Below, piece after piece: positions 34,160-43,424 of a DNA stretch of 64,000 nt. The stretch spans positions 1 through 64,000 of the forward strand of contig NZ_JANKBZ010000035.1 in the NCBI RefSeq assembly GCF_024623785.1, written 5' to 3'. This stretch comes from Archangium lipolyticum. GTDB lineage: Bacteria > Myxococcota > Myxococcia > Myxococcales > Myxococcaceae. Both the position numbers and the translations under genes were made by a program. The stretch's first letter is position 1, and each line of letters opens with the position of its first letter. The notes below the pieces were generated by a model. The model was not told the origin of the DNA, did not search any database, and worked only from the letters and a program-made list of their open reading frames with translations.

Positions 34160-37100
34160 ATGCAAGTGAAACGAATGCTCCGGGCAACCGGAGTGGTCGT
34201 GGTCGCCGGTCTTTCGTACGGGACCGCGGCCTATGCCGATAGCGTGATCGTCGGTCAGATTGTCAGTGCCGATTCGAAGAAGCCGGTCGCTGATGTCGTC
34301 GTCACCGCCACCTCGCCCAACCTGCAGGGCGAGCAGGTCGTGGTGACGGACGCTCAGGGCGAGTACCGTATTCCCCAGCTGCCGCCCGGTGTGTACACGC
34401 TGCGGTTCGACAAGGAGTCGTTCAAGCCCTTCTCGCGCTCGGAGGTCCAGCTGCGTCTGGACCGCACCATCCGCGTGAACGTGGAGCTGCTGCCGGAGAA
34501 CTTCTCGGAGGTGATCGAGGTCACCGCCCGCCCGCCCACCATCGACGTCGGCTCGACGAGCACGGGCGTCAACGTGGATCAGGAGTTCATCAAGCGCATC
34601 GCGGTGAACCGTCCCGGCGGCAAGGGAGGCGCGGCGCGCTCCTTCGACAGCCTGGCCGAGTTGGCCCCTGGCGCGCAGAACGACTCGTACGGCGTGTCCA
34701 TCAACGGCACCTCGTCCCCGGAGAACGGGTACGTGGTGGACGGCCTGTCCACGAACGACCCGGCCTTCGGCATCAACGCCAGCCCGCTGAGCGTCGAGTT
34801 CGTGCAGGACGTCAACATCATCACCGGCGGTTACATGCCGGAGTACGGCCGCTCCACCGGCGGTGTCATCAACGCGGTGACGAAGTCCGGCTCCAACGAG
34901 TTCCACGGCACCATCTTCGGCAGCATCACCCCGGGCGTACTGGGTGGCAGGGCCGCGACGGTGGTGAACGACGGCTCGGTGGTCACCGGCCTCAACGCGC
35001 TGGATGTGCTCGGTGACGTCGGCGCGACCCTCGGCGGTCCGATCATCAAGGACAAGCTGTGGTTCTTCGCCGGCGTGTCGCCGTCGTTCAGCCGCTACAC
35101 CCACACCCGCGGTGTCAACCGCATCCTCACGGACGTGGTCCAGCAGACGGACGATGCGACGGGTGAGGTGTCCGAGGTGGCGGTGCCCCGCGTGGATCCG
35201 GAGACGGGTCTGACGCTGACCGAGCCCATCCCCGGCTCCTCGCGCACCTTCCTGGGCACGGCTCGCGCCATGCAGTACATGGGCAAGCTGACGTACCTCG
35301 TCAACCAGGACCACAACGTGTCGCTGTCCGTCTCGGGCACGCCGAGCGTGTCGGGTGGTGGCAGCGCCCGCGCGCTGGCCATCGACCCGCAGACGGGCCG
35401 GCTCCCGGAGCGTCTCAACGGCAAGCCCGAGAGCTTCGGTACCCGCCAGGAGATCGCCAGCACCACGGCCCTCGCCCTCAAGTACGCGGGCGCCTTCGCG
35501 GACAAGAAGTTCCTGGTGGACGCGAACCTCGGTTGGTTCCACCAGACGGCCGCTACCCTTCCGTTCGACGGCAGCCGCCCCGGTGACACCACGGGTCTGG
35601 CCGGCCTGTCGGAGATCACCTACCGCGCGCCGCGCTCCATCGGCTACTTCGAGCGCTACGACAACATCGACGCGCTGTGCGACGAGGGTGCCGCTGACAC
35701 CCCGTCCGGCTCGGTGGCCTGCCCGGCTTTCAACTATACCGCGGGCGGCTACTCCAACCTCTCGGACGGCAAGCTGGATCGCGTCCAGGTGAACACCAAG
35801 GGCACGTACCTGCTGAGCCTGCTCGGCAACCACGTCATCAAGGCCGGCGCGGACGTGGAGCTGCTGAGCTACGATGTGCTCAAGTCGTTCCCTGGTGGCG
35901 TGCGTCTGCGCGAGTCGCTCACGGGCGGCTCCTGGCAGGACTACCGCCGCTACGGCTACCAGACCGGTCCGGACGCCGCGATCCCGACCCTCAGCCAGCA
36001 GTCCCTGTCCACCAGCACCACCGCCGGTGGCTTCCTCCAGGACAGCTGGACGATTGCCAGCCGCGTGACGCTGAACGTGGGTGTGCGCTACGACGCCCAG
36101 TGGCTGTACGGCGGTGATCGCAACCTGGCCTTCGTGCTGGGCAACCAGATCTCCCCGCGCCTGGGTGTGATCGTCGATCCGCTCGCCAACGGCCGCATGA
36201 AGGTGTTCGCCAACTTCGCGCGCTACTACGAGCAGGTGCCCATCAACCTGCTGGACCGCAACTTCCCGACCGAGCCCCGCTTCCAGGCGAGCCGCAAGGC
36301 GGGCGCGGGCGCGTGCGATCCGGCCATCATCGACACGCCGGCGGGCCACGCCCAGTGCGTCGATTCGTCCACGGTCATCCAGACCAAGGACGACTACGGC
36401 CTGGATCCGAGCTTCAGGTTCAGCGGCGGCAAGTCGGACAAGGAGCCGGTGGATCCCAACATCCAGCCGCAGTCCTCGGATGAGTACCTCGTCGGTGCCG
36501 AGTACGAGCTGTTCGCCAACATCCGCGCCGGTGCGTCCTACACGCACCGCAAGATGAACTCGGTCATCGAGGACATGAGCAACGATGACGGCAACACGTA
36601 CTTCCTGGGCAACCCGGGCCAGGGCTTCGCCTCGGCGTTCCCGAAGGCGACCCGCGACTACGACGCCGTGACGGTGTTCCTCAACCGCACCTTCGCCGAC
36701 GGCTGGCTGGCGCAGGCCAGCTACACCTGGTCGAAGCTGTTCGGTAACTACCCCGGTCTGTTCCGTCCGGAGAACGAGCAGCTGGATCCGAACATCCTGT
36801 CGGACTTCGACCTGCGCTCGCTCCTGGTGAACCGCGAGGGTCTGCTGCCGTACGACCGCACCCACTCGGTGAAGCTGTTCGGCGCCAAGGAGTTCAACTT
36901 CTCCAACGACCTGTCCGCGAGCGTCGGTCTGTCGTACCGCGGCAACTCCGGTTCGCCCGTCAGCTTCATCGGCGCGCACCCGACCTACGGCACCAGCGAG
37001 GCCTTCATCCTCCAGCGTGGCACGGCGGGCCGCTCCCCCTGGGTGCACAACATCGACTCCAACATCGGTGTGAACTACCGCGTGACGAAGACCAACGTGG

Positions 37101-37369
37101 TCTCCGTGAGCCTGGACGTGTTCAACCTGTTCAACTTCCAGGAGGCCACGCAGCTGGACAACAACTACACGTTCGCCAGCGTGCAGCCGGTCACCGACCC
37201 GAATGTGAAGCCCGGGGATCTGAAGCCGGAGATGATCACCAAGATCAACGAGGACACGCTCCAGCCCGCGGGGCAGCTCACCCAGGACGACCTCAACAAG
37301 AACTTCAGGAAGCCGACCCAGTACCAGACGCCGCGGCAGATCCGCTTCGGCATCAAGTACACCTTCTAG
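34160..37369 (+). CDS. Oar-like TonB-dependent outer-membrane receptor
   Basis: A 1069-residue protein. Signal peptide 1-26 (cleavage after AAYA), then a carboxypeptidase regulatory-like (CarboxypepD_reg) domain (~29-110: VIVGQIVSADSKKPVADVVV), a plug domain (~125-240, with SINGTSSPENGYVVDGLSTN and TGGYMPEYGRSTGGVIN) and a long beta-barrel ending in the aromatic RFGIKYTF. This layout matches the Oar/CirA-like receptors of myxobacteria that export proteases or import large substrates. In Myxococcus, Oar is needed for development and for secretion of PopC; whether this is that orthologue is not decided here. ATG 34160 follows GGAGGGG at about 8 bases. A lipoprotein gene follows after 30 bases. 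Confidence 0.88.
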   Translation: MQVKRMLRATGVVVVAGLSYGTAAYADSVIVGQIVSADSKKPVADVVVTATSPNLQGEQVVVTDAQGEYRIPQLPPGVYTLRFDKESFKPFSRSEVQLRLDRTIRVNVELLPENFSEVIEVTARPPTIDVGSTSTGVNVDQEFIKRIAVNRPGGKGGAARSFDSLAELAPGAQNDSYGVSINGTSSPENGYVVDGLSTNDPAFGINASPLSVEFVQDVNIITGGYMPEYGRSTGGVINAVTKSGSNEFHGTIFGSITPGVLGGRAATVVNDGSVVTGLNALDVLGDVGATLGGPIIKDKLWFFAGVSPSFSRYTHTRGVNRILTDVVQQTDDATGEVSEVAVPRVDPETGLTLTEPIPGSSRTFLGTARAMQYMGKLTYLVNQDHNVSLSVSGTPSVSGGGSARALAIDPQTGRLPERLNGKPESFGTRQEIASTTALALKYAGAFADKKFLVDANLGWFHQTAATLPFDGSRPGDTTGLAGLSEITYRAPRSIGYFERYDNIDALCDEGAADTPSGSVACPAFNYTAGGYSNLSDGKLDRVQVNTKGTYLLSLLGNHVIKAGADVELLSYDVLKSFPGGVRLRESLTGGSWQDYRRYGYQTGPDAAIPTLSQQSLSTSTTAGGFLQDSWTIASRVTLNVGVRYDAQWLYGGDRNLAFVLGNQISPRLGVIVDPLANGRMKVFANFARYYEQVPINLLDRNFPTEPRFQASRKAGAGACDPAIIDTPAGHAQCVDSSTVIQTKDDYGLDPSFRFSGGKSDKEPVDPNIQPQSSDEYLVGAEYELFANIRAGASYTHRKMNSVIEDMSNDDGNTYFLGNPGQGFASAFPKATRDYDAVTVFLNRTFADGWLAQASYTWSKLFGNYPGLFRPENEQLDPNILSDFDLRSLLVNREGLLPYDRTHSVKLFGAKEFNFSNDLSASVGLSYRGNSGSPVSFIGAHPTYGTSEAFILQRGTAGRSPWVHNIDSNIGVNYRVTKTNVVSVSLDVFNLFNFQEATQLDNNYTFASVQPVTDPNVKPGDLKPEMITKINEDTLQPAGQLTQDDLNKNFRKPTQYQTPRQIRFGIKYTF

Positions 37370-37399
37370 GAACTCCAGCCGGAATTGGATTCGAGAAAC

Positions 37400-38281
37400 A
37401 TGACCAAGCGTATCGCAACTGCAGTGGCCGTGATGGGCGCGGCCGGCATGATCTCCGGCTGCTTCGAGCAGCCGTCCGCTGGCTGCATCGTTCAGGACTC
37501 CGCGGAGTGGACGGCCAAGTACACCCTGAAGGATCCGGCGCAGGCGACCACGTCCTGCGGCAAGCTGACGGGTGAGCTGATCGGCGTCTTCAAGTACATC
37601 AACCCCGATGCCACGGAGGAGCAGAAGGCGCAGGGCACCGCGTCCAAGGTGGCCATCCGTCCCTACGGGCAGGCCTCGCTCATCACGTTCGTGTACCCGT
37701 TCCAGGAGTCGAACGACGACGGGACGCCGGCCGTCTACCCGAACGGCAAGCCGAAGATGGACACCTACGAGGAGTCGCGTCTGTCCGAGGGCGTTACTCC
37801 CACCGTGGCCACCAACATGTCCACCAACTTCACCGAGATGCCGGACTCCGAGAACATGTGCACGGCGTCCGGCTTCCCCGAGACCCGGGTGGAGGCGAAG
37901 GAGATCGTCTACAAGCCGGCTCATGGTGACGAGGTGCGCGTGCCGGCCCAGACGGCGGAGTACCAGTTCAAGGACGTGCAGGTGTACTCGGAGCCGTCGG
38001 CTCCGGGCACCCAGCTGCGTGGCACGGTGGTGTACGGCGATGGCACCGGCTGCAAGGCCGAGTACGAGGTGTGGGCGCTGTGGCCGACCGTCGCCTGCGA
38101 GACGGACGCGGACTGCGGCGACGGCTCCGGTCTCAACCCGGACTTCGACGTGAAGTGCGACACCACGCTGAACAATGTGGTCGTCGTGGACGAGGCAGAC
38201 TTCGGCCGCCAGAAGATCTACTCGCCGGGCGTGTGCGCGCCGGCCCGTCGGCCGCCGTCCTTCAAGCCGAAGAAGAGCTAG
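37400..38281 (+). CDS. Lipoprotein co-transcribed with the TonB receptor
   Basis: A 293-residue protein. The leader ends in the lipobox MISGC (about 18-22). The mature part has four Cys pairs, including the CETDADCGDGSG...KC and GVCAPARR ends, suggesting a disulfide-stabilised extracellular domain. A conserved family was not identified. It begins 30 bases after the receptor stop without its own promoter and probably acts as the receptor's surface-exposed partner, in the way SusD or similar lipoproteins cover TonB receptors, but it has no SusD sequence features. Function is inference from position. Confidence 0.65.
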   Translation: MTKRIATAVAVMGAAGMISGCFEQPSAGCIVQDSAEWTAKYTLKDPAQATTSCGKLTGELIGVFKYINPDATEEQKAQGTASKVAIRPYGQASLITFVYPFQESNDDGTPAVYPNGKPKMDTYEESRLSEGVTPTVATNMSTNFTEMPDSENMCTASGFPETRVEAKEIVYKPAHGDEVRVPAQTAEYQFKDVQVYSEPSAPGTQLRGTVVYGDGTGCKAEYEVWALWPTVACETDADCGDGSGLNPDFDVKCDTTLNNVVVVDEADFGRQKIYSPGVCAPARRPPSFKPKKS

Positions 38282-38323
38282 TTGCCAGTTACCGGCCGGG
38301 CTCCGGCCCGGACCGGTGTGAAT

Positions 38324-38374
38324 CGCGGCCCCGGTTGCTCCTCCCCCACGCGGGAGTGGCAGCGCGGGGCCGCG
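38324..38374 (+). terminator. Candidate terminator after the receptor-lipoprotein pair
   Basis: CGCGGCCCC (38324-38332) pairs with GGGGCCGCG (38366-38374); the enclosed loop can itself form a small stem, and GTGTTTATG follows. A second small stem GCCGG/CCGGC lies just before. The U-tract is short. Confidence 0.4.
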
Positions 38375-38425
38375 GTGTTTATGCACGGTTGAACACTGTC
38401 TCAGCCGCATTTCCCAGGAAGGTGC

Positions 38426-39961
38426 ATGGAGGGTCGGTACTCACTCGTCGAACGCGTCGCGGCCTTGTTGGCCGATGAGCAGGGCACGCTCCGCAAGGAG
38501 GCGCCCTACCGGGTGGCCCTCTGCTACCCGAGCCCCTACCACGTGGGCATGAGCTCGCTCGGCTACCAGGCCATGTACCGGGAGATTCACGAGCATCCGG
38601 GGGCTACCGCCGAGCGCGCCTTCCTCCCCGATGACGTGGAGGCGTACCGCCGCACCCGCACACCCCTCTTCTCCTTCGAATCGCAGGCCCCCGTCTCCAG
38701 CTTCCACATGCTGGCCTTCTCGGTCGCCTATGAGCTGGAGCTGACCGGGCTCTTCTCCATGCTGGACCTGGCTGGCATTCCCCTCCTCCGGGAGGAGCGG
38801 AACGAGCGTCACCCGCTCGTGGTGGCCGGCGGGCCCCTGACCTTCTCCAATCCGGATCCGCTCGAGCCCTTCGCGGATGTGCTCGTGCAGGGCGAGGCCG
38901 AGGACCTCATCCACGTCCTGCTGGAGGCCGCTGCGTCCATGGACAAGGACGCGCTCCTCACGCACCTAGCGGCCATCCCTGGCTTCCGCGTGGCCGGGCG
39001 CGGTGGCCAGCGCTACCACGTCGCCAAGGCCACGGACGCGCGGCTGCCGGCGCGCTCGGCCATCATCACCCCGCACACGGAGCTGCGCTCGATGTTCCTC
39101 ATCGAGCCCGAGCGCGGCTGCTCGCGCGGGTGCCACTACTGCGTCATGCGGCGCACCACCAACGGCGGCATGCGCACCGTGCCCCCCGAGCGCGTGCTGT
39201 CGCTCATCCCCGAGCACGCCAGGCGCGTGGGCCTCGTGGGCGCGGCCGTGACGGACCACCCCCGCATCGTCGAGCTGCTGCGCACCCTCGTGGACGCCGG
39301 CCGCGAGGTGGGCGTGTCCTCGCTGCGCGCCGATCGGCTCACCCAGGAGCTGGTGGACCAGCTGCGGCGCGGAGGCGCCACCAACCTCACCGTGGCCGCG
39401 GACGGGCCCTCGCAGCGCATGCGGGACCTGGTGGATCGTAAACACTCGGAGGAGCAGATCATCCGGGCGGCGAACTTCGCCAAGACGGCGGGGATGCGGC
39501 AGCTCAAGGTGTACAACGTCGTCGGCCTCCCCCTGGAGGAGGACGCGGACATCGACGAGCTGGCGCGCTTCACCGTGGAGCTGTCGAAGATCCTCCCGGT
39601 GGCGTTGGGCGTCGCGCCCTTCGTGGCCAAGCGCAACACGCCCCTGGATGGGGCCCCCTTCGCCGGCATCCGCGAGGTGGAGAACCGGCTGGAGCGGCTG
39701 CGCAAGGGCCTCAAGGGGCGCGCCGAGGTGCGGCCCACCTCGGCCCGCTGGGCCTGGGTGGAGTACATGCTGGCCCAGTGCGGCCCCGAGGCGGGTCTGG
39801 CCGCCATGGACGCCTGGAAGGCCGGTGGGAGCTTCGCCGCCTTCAAGCGCGCCTTCCAGGAGCGCGACTGCCAGCCCTACCTGGCCCGCCGGGTGGAGGA
39901 TGGCCGGCGCAGGGCCACCGTCTGGCCCTCCGTCCCCAACGTGGCTCCGCCTTACGTCTGA
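38426..39961 (+). CDS. Radical SAM protein, TIGR03960-like
   Basis: A 511-residue enzyme. The N-terminal half (RVALCYPSPYHVGMSSLGYQ, VSSFHMLAFSVAYELELTG, VVAGGPLTFSNPDPLEPFAD, VQGEAED) matches the N-terminal region of the TIGR03960 radical SAM family, in which a cobalamin-binding-like fold precedes the catalytic barrel. The cluster motif C-x3-C-x2-C is GCSRGCHYC (~232-240). The barrel continues to about residue 440. Family members are often fused to, or followed by, a DUF2344/TIGR03936 tRNA-modifying partner, which is absent here. ATG 38426 follows AGGAAGG. Reaction unknown; an RNA or protein modification is plausible. Confidence 0.8.
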   Translation: MEGRYSLVERVAALLADEQGTLRKEAPYRVALCYPSPYHVGMSSLGYQAMYREIHEHPGATAERAFLPDDVEAYRRTRTPLFSFESQAPVSSFHMLAFSVAYELELTGLFSMLDLAGIPLLREERNERHPLVVAGGPLTFSNPDPLEPFADVLVQGEAEDLIHVLLEAAASMDKDALLTHLAAIPGFRVAGRGGQRYHVAKATDARLPARSAIITPHTELRSMFLIEPERGCSRGCHYCVMRRTTNGGMRTVPPERVLSLIPEHARRVGLVGAAVTDHPRIVELLRTLVDAGREVGVSSLRADRLTQELVDQLRRGGATNLTVAADGPSQRMRDLVDRKHSEEQIIRAANFAKTAGMRQLKVYNVVGLPLEEDADIDELARFTVELSKILPVALGVAPFVAKRNTPLDGAPFAGIREVENRLERLRKGLKGRAEVRPTSARWAWVEYMLAQCGPEAGLAAMDAWKAGGSFAAFKRAFQERDCQPYLARRVEDGRRRATVWPSVPNVAPPYV

Positions 39962-40045
39962 CGCTTGGCGCGGCCGGGCCTTGCCCCCGGCCGCCCGCTC
40001 TCTGCTAGAAGGCCGCACGCGCCGTTTCCAGGCGCCAGGAGGCTT

Positions 40046-40972
40046 GTGGCAGCGGTGAGCACGGATCGCGTGGACAAGGCGTGGCAGCGCAAGGGGCTGA
40101 AGGACTACTCGACGGAGGCCATCATCGGGACGCTCGGGCACTACGGCGTCCAGGTGAGCGAGGCGGACTTCCGCCAGCTCGCCGAGAAGAAGTACCCCGG
40201 CAGCATCGCCGAGGGCTGGATGCCTCAGTGGAAGGGCACCGGCCAGTTCGCTCCCTTCCCCTATGCCGCCGCCGGAGAGCTGTGGCGGCGTTGGTTGTCG
40301 GATCGGGCCGCCCCGTATGACCTCTCCGAGGGCCTCGCCCAGCTCATGGGCTCCCTCGGACAGCTCCTCCAGGGCTCGCAGCAGGCCCCCGTGGGCCCGG
40401 CCTTCGAGCGCATGAACGAGCTGCGCAAGCGCCTGCCCGTCAATGACAAGGGCGAGCCCGAGCCGGGCTTCATGCAGGAAGCCCTGCGCGTGTTCGACGA
40501 GCGCGCCGCCCGCGCCTTCGACGACCTCGCCGAGATGCTCGCCAAGGCGGGCCACACCGGCCACGCCGACGCCTTCGCCGACCTGGAGGAGTTCCTCCTG
40601 CCGGACCGCCGCGGTATCTCCCGGTCCATCGTCCGCGCCGCCCGGGGCGAGCGCGACCCGGCCCTCGAGGACCTGCAGAAGGTGGCCACCGATGGCGCGC
40701 GCTCGCCGCTCTCGCGCGTGCTCGCCGTGGATGCTCTGCTGCACCTCGGTGCCAACGACAAGGTCGTCACCGTGGGCCGCCCCCTCCTGGAGGAGGCCGA
40801 GCGCACCCAGGACTGGCACCTCGCGCTGGACCTCGTCGCCCGCCTCGAGCACGCCCACAAGCAGCTCGGTGACCGCTCCGCCCTCGCCGCCCTCGCCAAC
40901 GACCGGGCCCGCGTCGAGAAGGCTCACGACGAGGCCCACCCGGGTCACCGTCGTCACCACCACCAGCACTGA
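40046..40972 (+). CDS. Hypothetical protein, helical repeat-like
   Basis: A 308-residue soluble protein with no recognised family. Residues ~1-75 are conserved-looking and Trp/Gly-rich (STEAIIGTLGHYGVQVSEADF, EGWMPQWKGTGQFAPFPY). The rest is a series of short helical pairs rich in Ala/Leu/Asp, resembling TPR or HEAT-like repeats without a clear motif. The C-terminus is His/Arg-rich (GHRRHHHQH), a possible metal-binding end. AGGAGG lies just 3 bases before GTG 40046 and 12 before GTG 40055, so the start is uncertain between the two. A cluster of REP palindromes starts 10 bases after the stop. Confidence 0.6.
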   Translation: MAAVSTDRVDKAWQRKGLKDYSTEAIIGTLGHYGVQVSEADFRQLAEKKYPGSIAEGWMPQWKGTGQFAPFPYAAAGELWRRWLSDRAAPYDLSEGLAQLMGSLGQLLQGSQQAPVGPAFERMNELRKRLPVNDKGEPEPGFMQEALRVFDERAARAFDDLAEMLAKAGHTGHADAFADLEEFLLPDRRGISRSIVRAARGERDPALEDLQKVATDGARSPLSRVLAVDALLHLGANDKVVTVGRPLLEEAERTQDWHLALDLVARLEHAHKQLGDRSALAALANDRARVEKAHDEAHPGHRRHHHQH

Positions 40973-40981
40973 GCGCACAGT

Positions 40982-41015
40982 CCCTCTCCCTCCGGGAGAG
41001 GGTCAGGGTGAGGGG
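40982..41015. repeat. REP-like palindrome 3
   Basis: CCCTCTCCC-TCC-GGGAGAGGG (40982-41002) followed by CAGGGTGAGGGG, i.e. the unit in the reverse orientation relative to copies 1, 2 and 4. Confidence 0.8.
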
Positions 41016-41076
41016 ATGTGTTTCAGTTCCCTCACCCGTGTGACCATGCACAGGGGGCAACCCGGGTGCTCCCCAT

Positions 41077-41110
41077 ACCCTCACCCCGTCCCTCTCCCAG
41101 GGGGAGAGGG
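41077..41110. repeat. REP-like palindrome 4
   Basis: ACCCTCACCCC then CCCTCTCCC-AGG-GGGAGAGGG (41090-41098, 41102-41110). Forward orientation. The 62 bases between copies 3 and 4 show nothing recognisable. Confidence 0.8.
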
Positions 41111-41138
41111 TCCAACCTGGTTGGCCACTGTGTAGGCC

Positions 41139-41172
41139 CCCTCTCCCCCTGGGAGAGGGTTGGGGTGAGGGT
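41139..41172. repeat. REP-like palindrome 5
   Basis: CCCTCTCCC-CCT-GGGAGAGGG (41139-41159) then TTGGGGTGAGGGT. Reverse orientation. It ends 7 bases before the stop of the gene at 41179, so the cluster separates two convergent genes. Confidence 0.8.
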
Positions 41173-41178
41173 CTTCCC

Positions 41179-41778
41179 TCAATAGGGTACGTCTTCCTCG
41201 GGTTTCTCCTGTGCTGGCGGCTGCCCCGGCATCTCCTCCCCGGTGGACTGTGCGTCCTCGGCCGCGCGTCCCCGGCGGGGGAAGGGGATGTACTTCACCT
41301 CCGGCACCGCCTCCTGCACGTCCTTCACCGGCACCACCGCGCCCACCGTCGTGTAGCGGATGGCCCCCGTCTGCGTGAAGGTGTGCCGCAGCTCGTACGA
41401 CTTCGCCCTCGGCAGGAACCACTCGCGCACCGCCTTCAGCGGCAGCACGTGCAGCTCCCCCTGCGCCAGGAACACGTACACCAGCAGATCCGCGCCGCTG
41501 TAGAGGAAGCAGCCCGGTGTGTCCCGCTCCAGGTTGGACACCAGCTCGAAGAAGTAGCGCCGACGGCGCGGCTGCCGGTCTCCCTTCACCTCGATGCCGC
41601 GCACCTCTCCCGAGGGCAGCTCCCACAGCAGGTCCACCCCACGGTGTTGGAACCGCGGGTCCTCCTGCACGTCATGGACTCGGGAGCCGGGCTCGGTCGC
41701 CAGGAGCCAGTTGCGGGCGTACTGCACGGCCCGGTCGGCCGCGCCCATCACGCCCCTCATGCTGAAGCTGCGTGCCAT
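41179..41778 (-). CDS. PD-(D/E)XK-like protein of unknown function
   Basis: A 199-residue protein. An early Arg/Ala helix (~10-28) is followed by HRGVDLLWELPSGEVRGIEVKGD, in which Asp49, Glu63 and Lys65 have the spacing of a PD-(D/E)XK nuclease core. The following strands (RRYFFELVSNLERDTPGCFLY, ADLLVYVFLAQGELHVLPL) resemble the rest of that fold as seen in Holliday-junction-resolvase-like and restriction-like proteins. The last ~35 residues are Pro/Glu-rich and disordered. It starts 3 bases after the stop of the DUF4920 gene upstream, so they share a message, an odd pairing. No specific family name is claimed. Confidence 0.55.
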   Translation of the reverse strand: MARSFSMRGVMGAADRAVQYARNWLLATEPGSRVHDVQEDPRFQHRGVDLLWELPSGEVRGIEVKGDRQPRRRRYFFELVSNLERDTPGCFLYSGADLLVYVFLAQGELHVLPLKAVREWFLPRAKSYELRHTFTQTGAIRYTTVGAVVPVKDVQEAVPEVKYIPFPRRGRAAEDAQSTGEEMPGQPPAQEKPEEDVPY

Positions 41779-41781
41779 CGC

Positions 41782-42333
41782 TCAGCGGCGCAGTTCCACG
41801 CCCGTGGCCACCAACTGCACCTCGCGCGGCTTGCCGTCGGCGCCACGGGGCACGATGGCGCCCTCGGCCTCGTAGTGCTTCGCCATGTCCTCGCTCAGCT
41901 CCGACACCTTCACCACGCCCTCCACCCGGGCCGACGCGCCCGCCGAGTCCAGCGGCACGAAGAAGCCGTAGTCCTTGAACGTCACCCGCACCCCGGCGCC
42001 CTTCGCCCCCTCGGCCAGCTCCATCCAGCACCCCTTCTTCTGGCAGGCCTTGCGCACCTGGCCCTCCACGCGCACCGTCTTGCCGTCGTGGGGCTGCGGC
42101 TTCGCCAGCAGCTCGGCCAGTTTCACGGCGGGAGCTCCCTTGAGCGCCTCCCCACGCGTCAGCGTCCAGCCCGAGGCCGGCTTCGCATCGGCCGGCGTCT
42201 CCGGGTGTGGGCAGTTCTCCTGCACGGCGGGCTTGGCGGCGGGCTTCTGCGCCGCGGCCGGAGCCGGGGTCTCGGCCAGCGCCACGAGGGGAAGGGCGAA
42301 CAGCGTCAGCAGGGCGGAGCGGAAGGTCTTCAT
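41782..42333 (-). CDS. DUF4920 family exported protein
   Basis: A 183-residue protein with a signal peptide (1-20, cleavage after VALA), an Ala/Pro/Lys linker and a DUF4920 domain (~60-183). The family core is visible as VRVEGQVRKACQKKGCWMEL and VRVTFKDYGFFVPLD, with a Cys pair that suggests metal or redox binding. In proteobacteria this OB-like domain is periplasmic and of unknown role. ATG 42333 begins the signal peptide. It is divergent from the DUF2752 gene with 67 bases between. Confidence 0.8.
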   Translation of the reverse strand: MKTFRSALLTLFALPLVALAETPAPAAAQKPAAKPAVQENCPHPETPADAKPASGWTLTRGEALKGAPAVKLAELLAKPQPHDGKTVRVEGQVRKACQKKGCWMELAEGAKGAGVRVTFKDYGFFVPLDSAGASARVEGVVKVSELSEDMAKHYEAEGAIVPRGADGKPREVQLVATGVELRR

Positions 42334-42400
42334 CCCCCAGGGGATAGCCCGAAGCCTTTGTCCGGGCAAGACGCCCGGAAACCCGGTTACACTACCCGAC

Positions 42401-42832
42401 GTGAAGGTCACCCTCCCCAAGCCCAATCGCACCTTCGGTCTCGCCGACGTGCTCGGCCTCGTGGGCCTCGTCGGGCTGCTCGTCGCCCGCTACATCCCCA
42501 TCGCGAAGCTCATCCCCTTCTGGGGCTGTGCCCTGCGGGAAACGACCGGCTGGCCCTGTTTCGGCTGCGGACTGACGCGCGTGGCGGATCGGGTGGCCCA
42601 CCTCAACTTCGCCGGGGCCTGGGACGCCAACCCGCTCGGTACGGTGGCCGCCTTCTTCTTCGCCTTCATGGTGGTGGTGACGGTGCTGCACCTCGTCTTC
42701 GCCATGCCCATCCCCAAGGTGCAGCTCTCCCCCAGGGAGTGGCACTGGGTCCGCATCGCCGCCGCCCTCCTCTTCCTCACCAACTACGCGTGGGTGGTGG
42801 TGAAGACGAAGTTCCCCTACCTGCTCGCCTAG
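42401..42832 (+). CDS. DUF2752 family membrane protein
   Basis: A 143-residue protein with about three membrane segments. The family signature is the short cysteine motif after the first segment, TGWPCFGCGLTRVADRVAHL, followed by DANPLG. GTG 42401 starts the conserved region. The stop is 10 bases before plsY, so the two are probably co-transcribed. Family function is unknown. Confidence 0.8.
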   Translation: MKVTLPKPNRTFGLADVLGLVGLVGLLVARYIPIAKLIPFWGCALRETTGWPCFGCGLTRVADRVAHLNFAGAWDANPLGTVAAFFFAFMVVVTVLHLVFAMPIPKVQLSPREWHWVRIAAALLFLTNYAWVVVKTKFPYLLA

Positions 42833-42842
42833 GGCCCTCCGC

Positions 42843-43424
<582 letters not shown>

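Noticed and set aside
34073-38410. A 1445-codon minus-strand open frame opposite the TonB receptor and lipoprotein
   Set aside because: It spans two recognisable genes and the promoter between tonB and the receptor, and its translation is Arg/His/Leu-rich without domain features.
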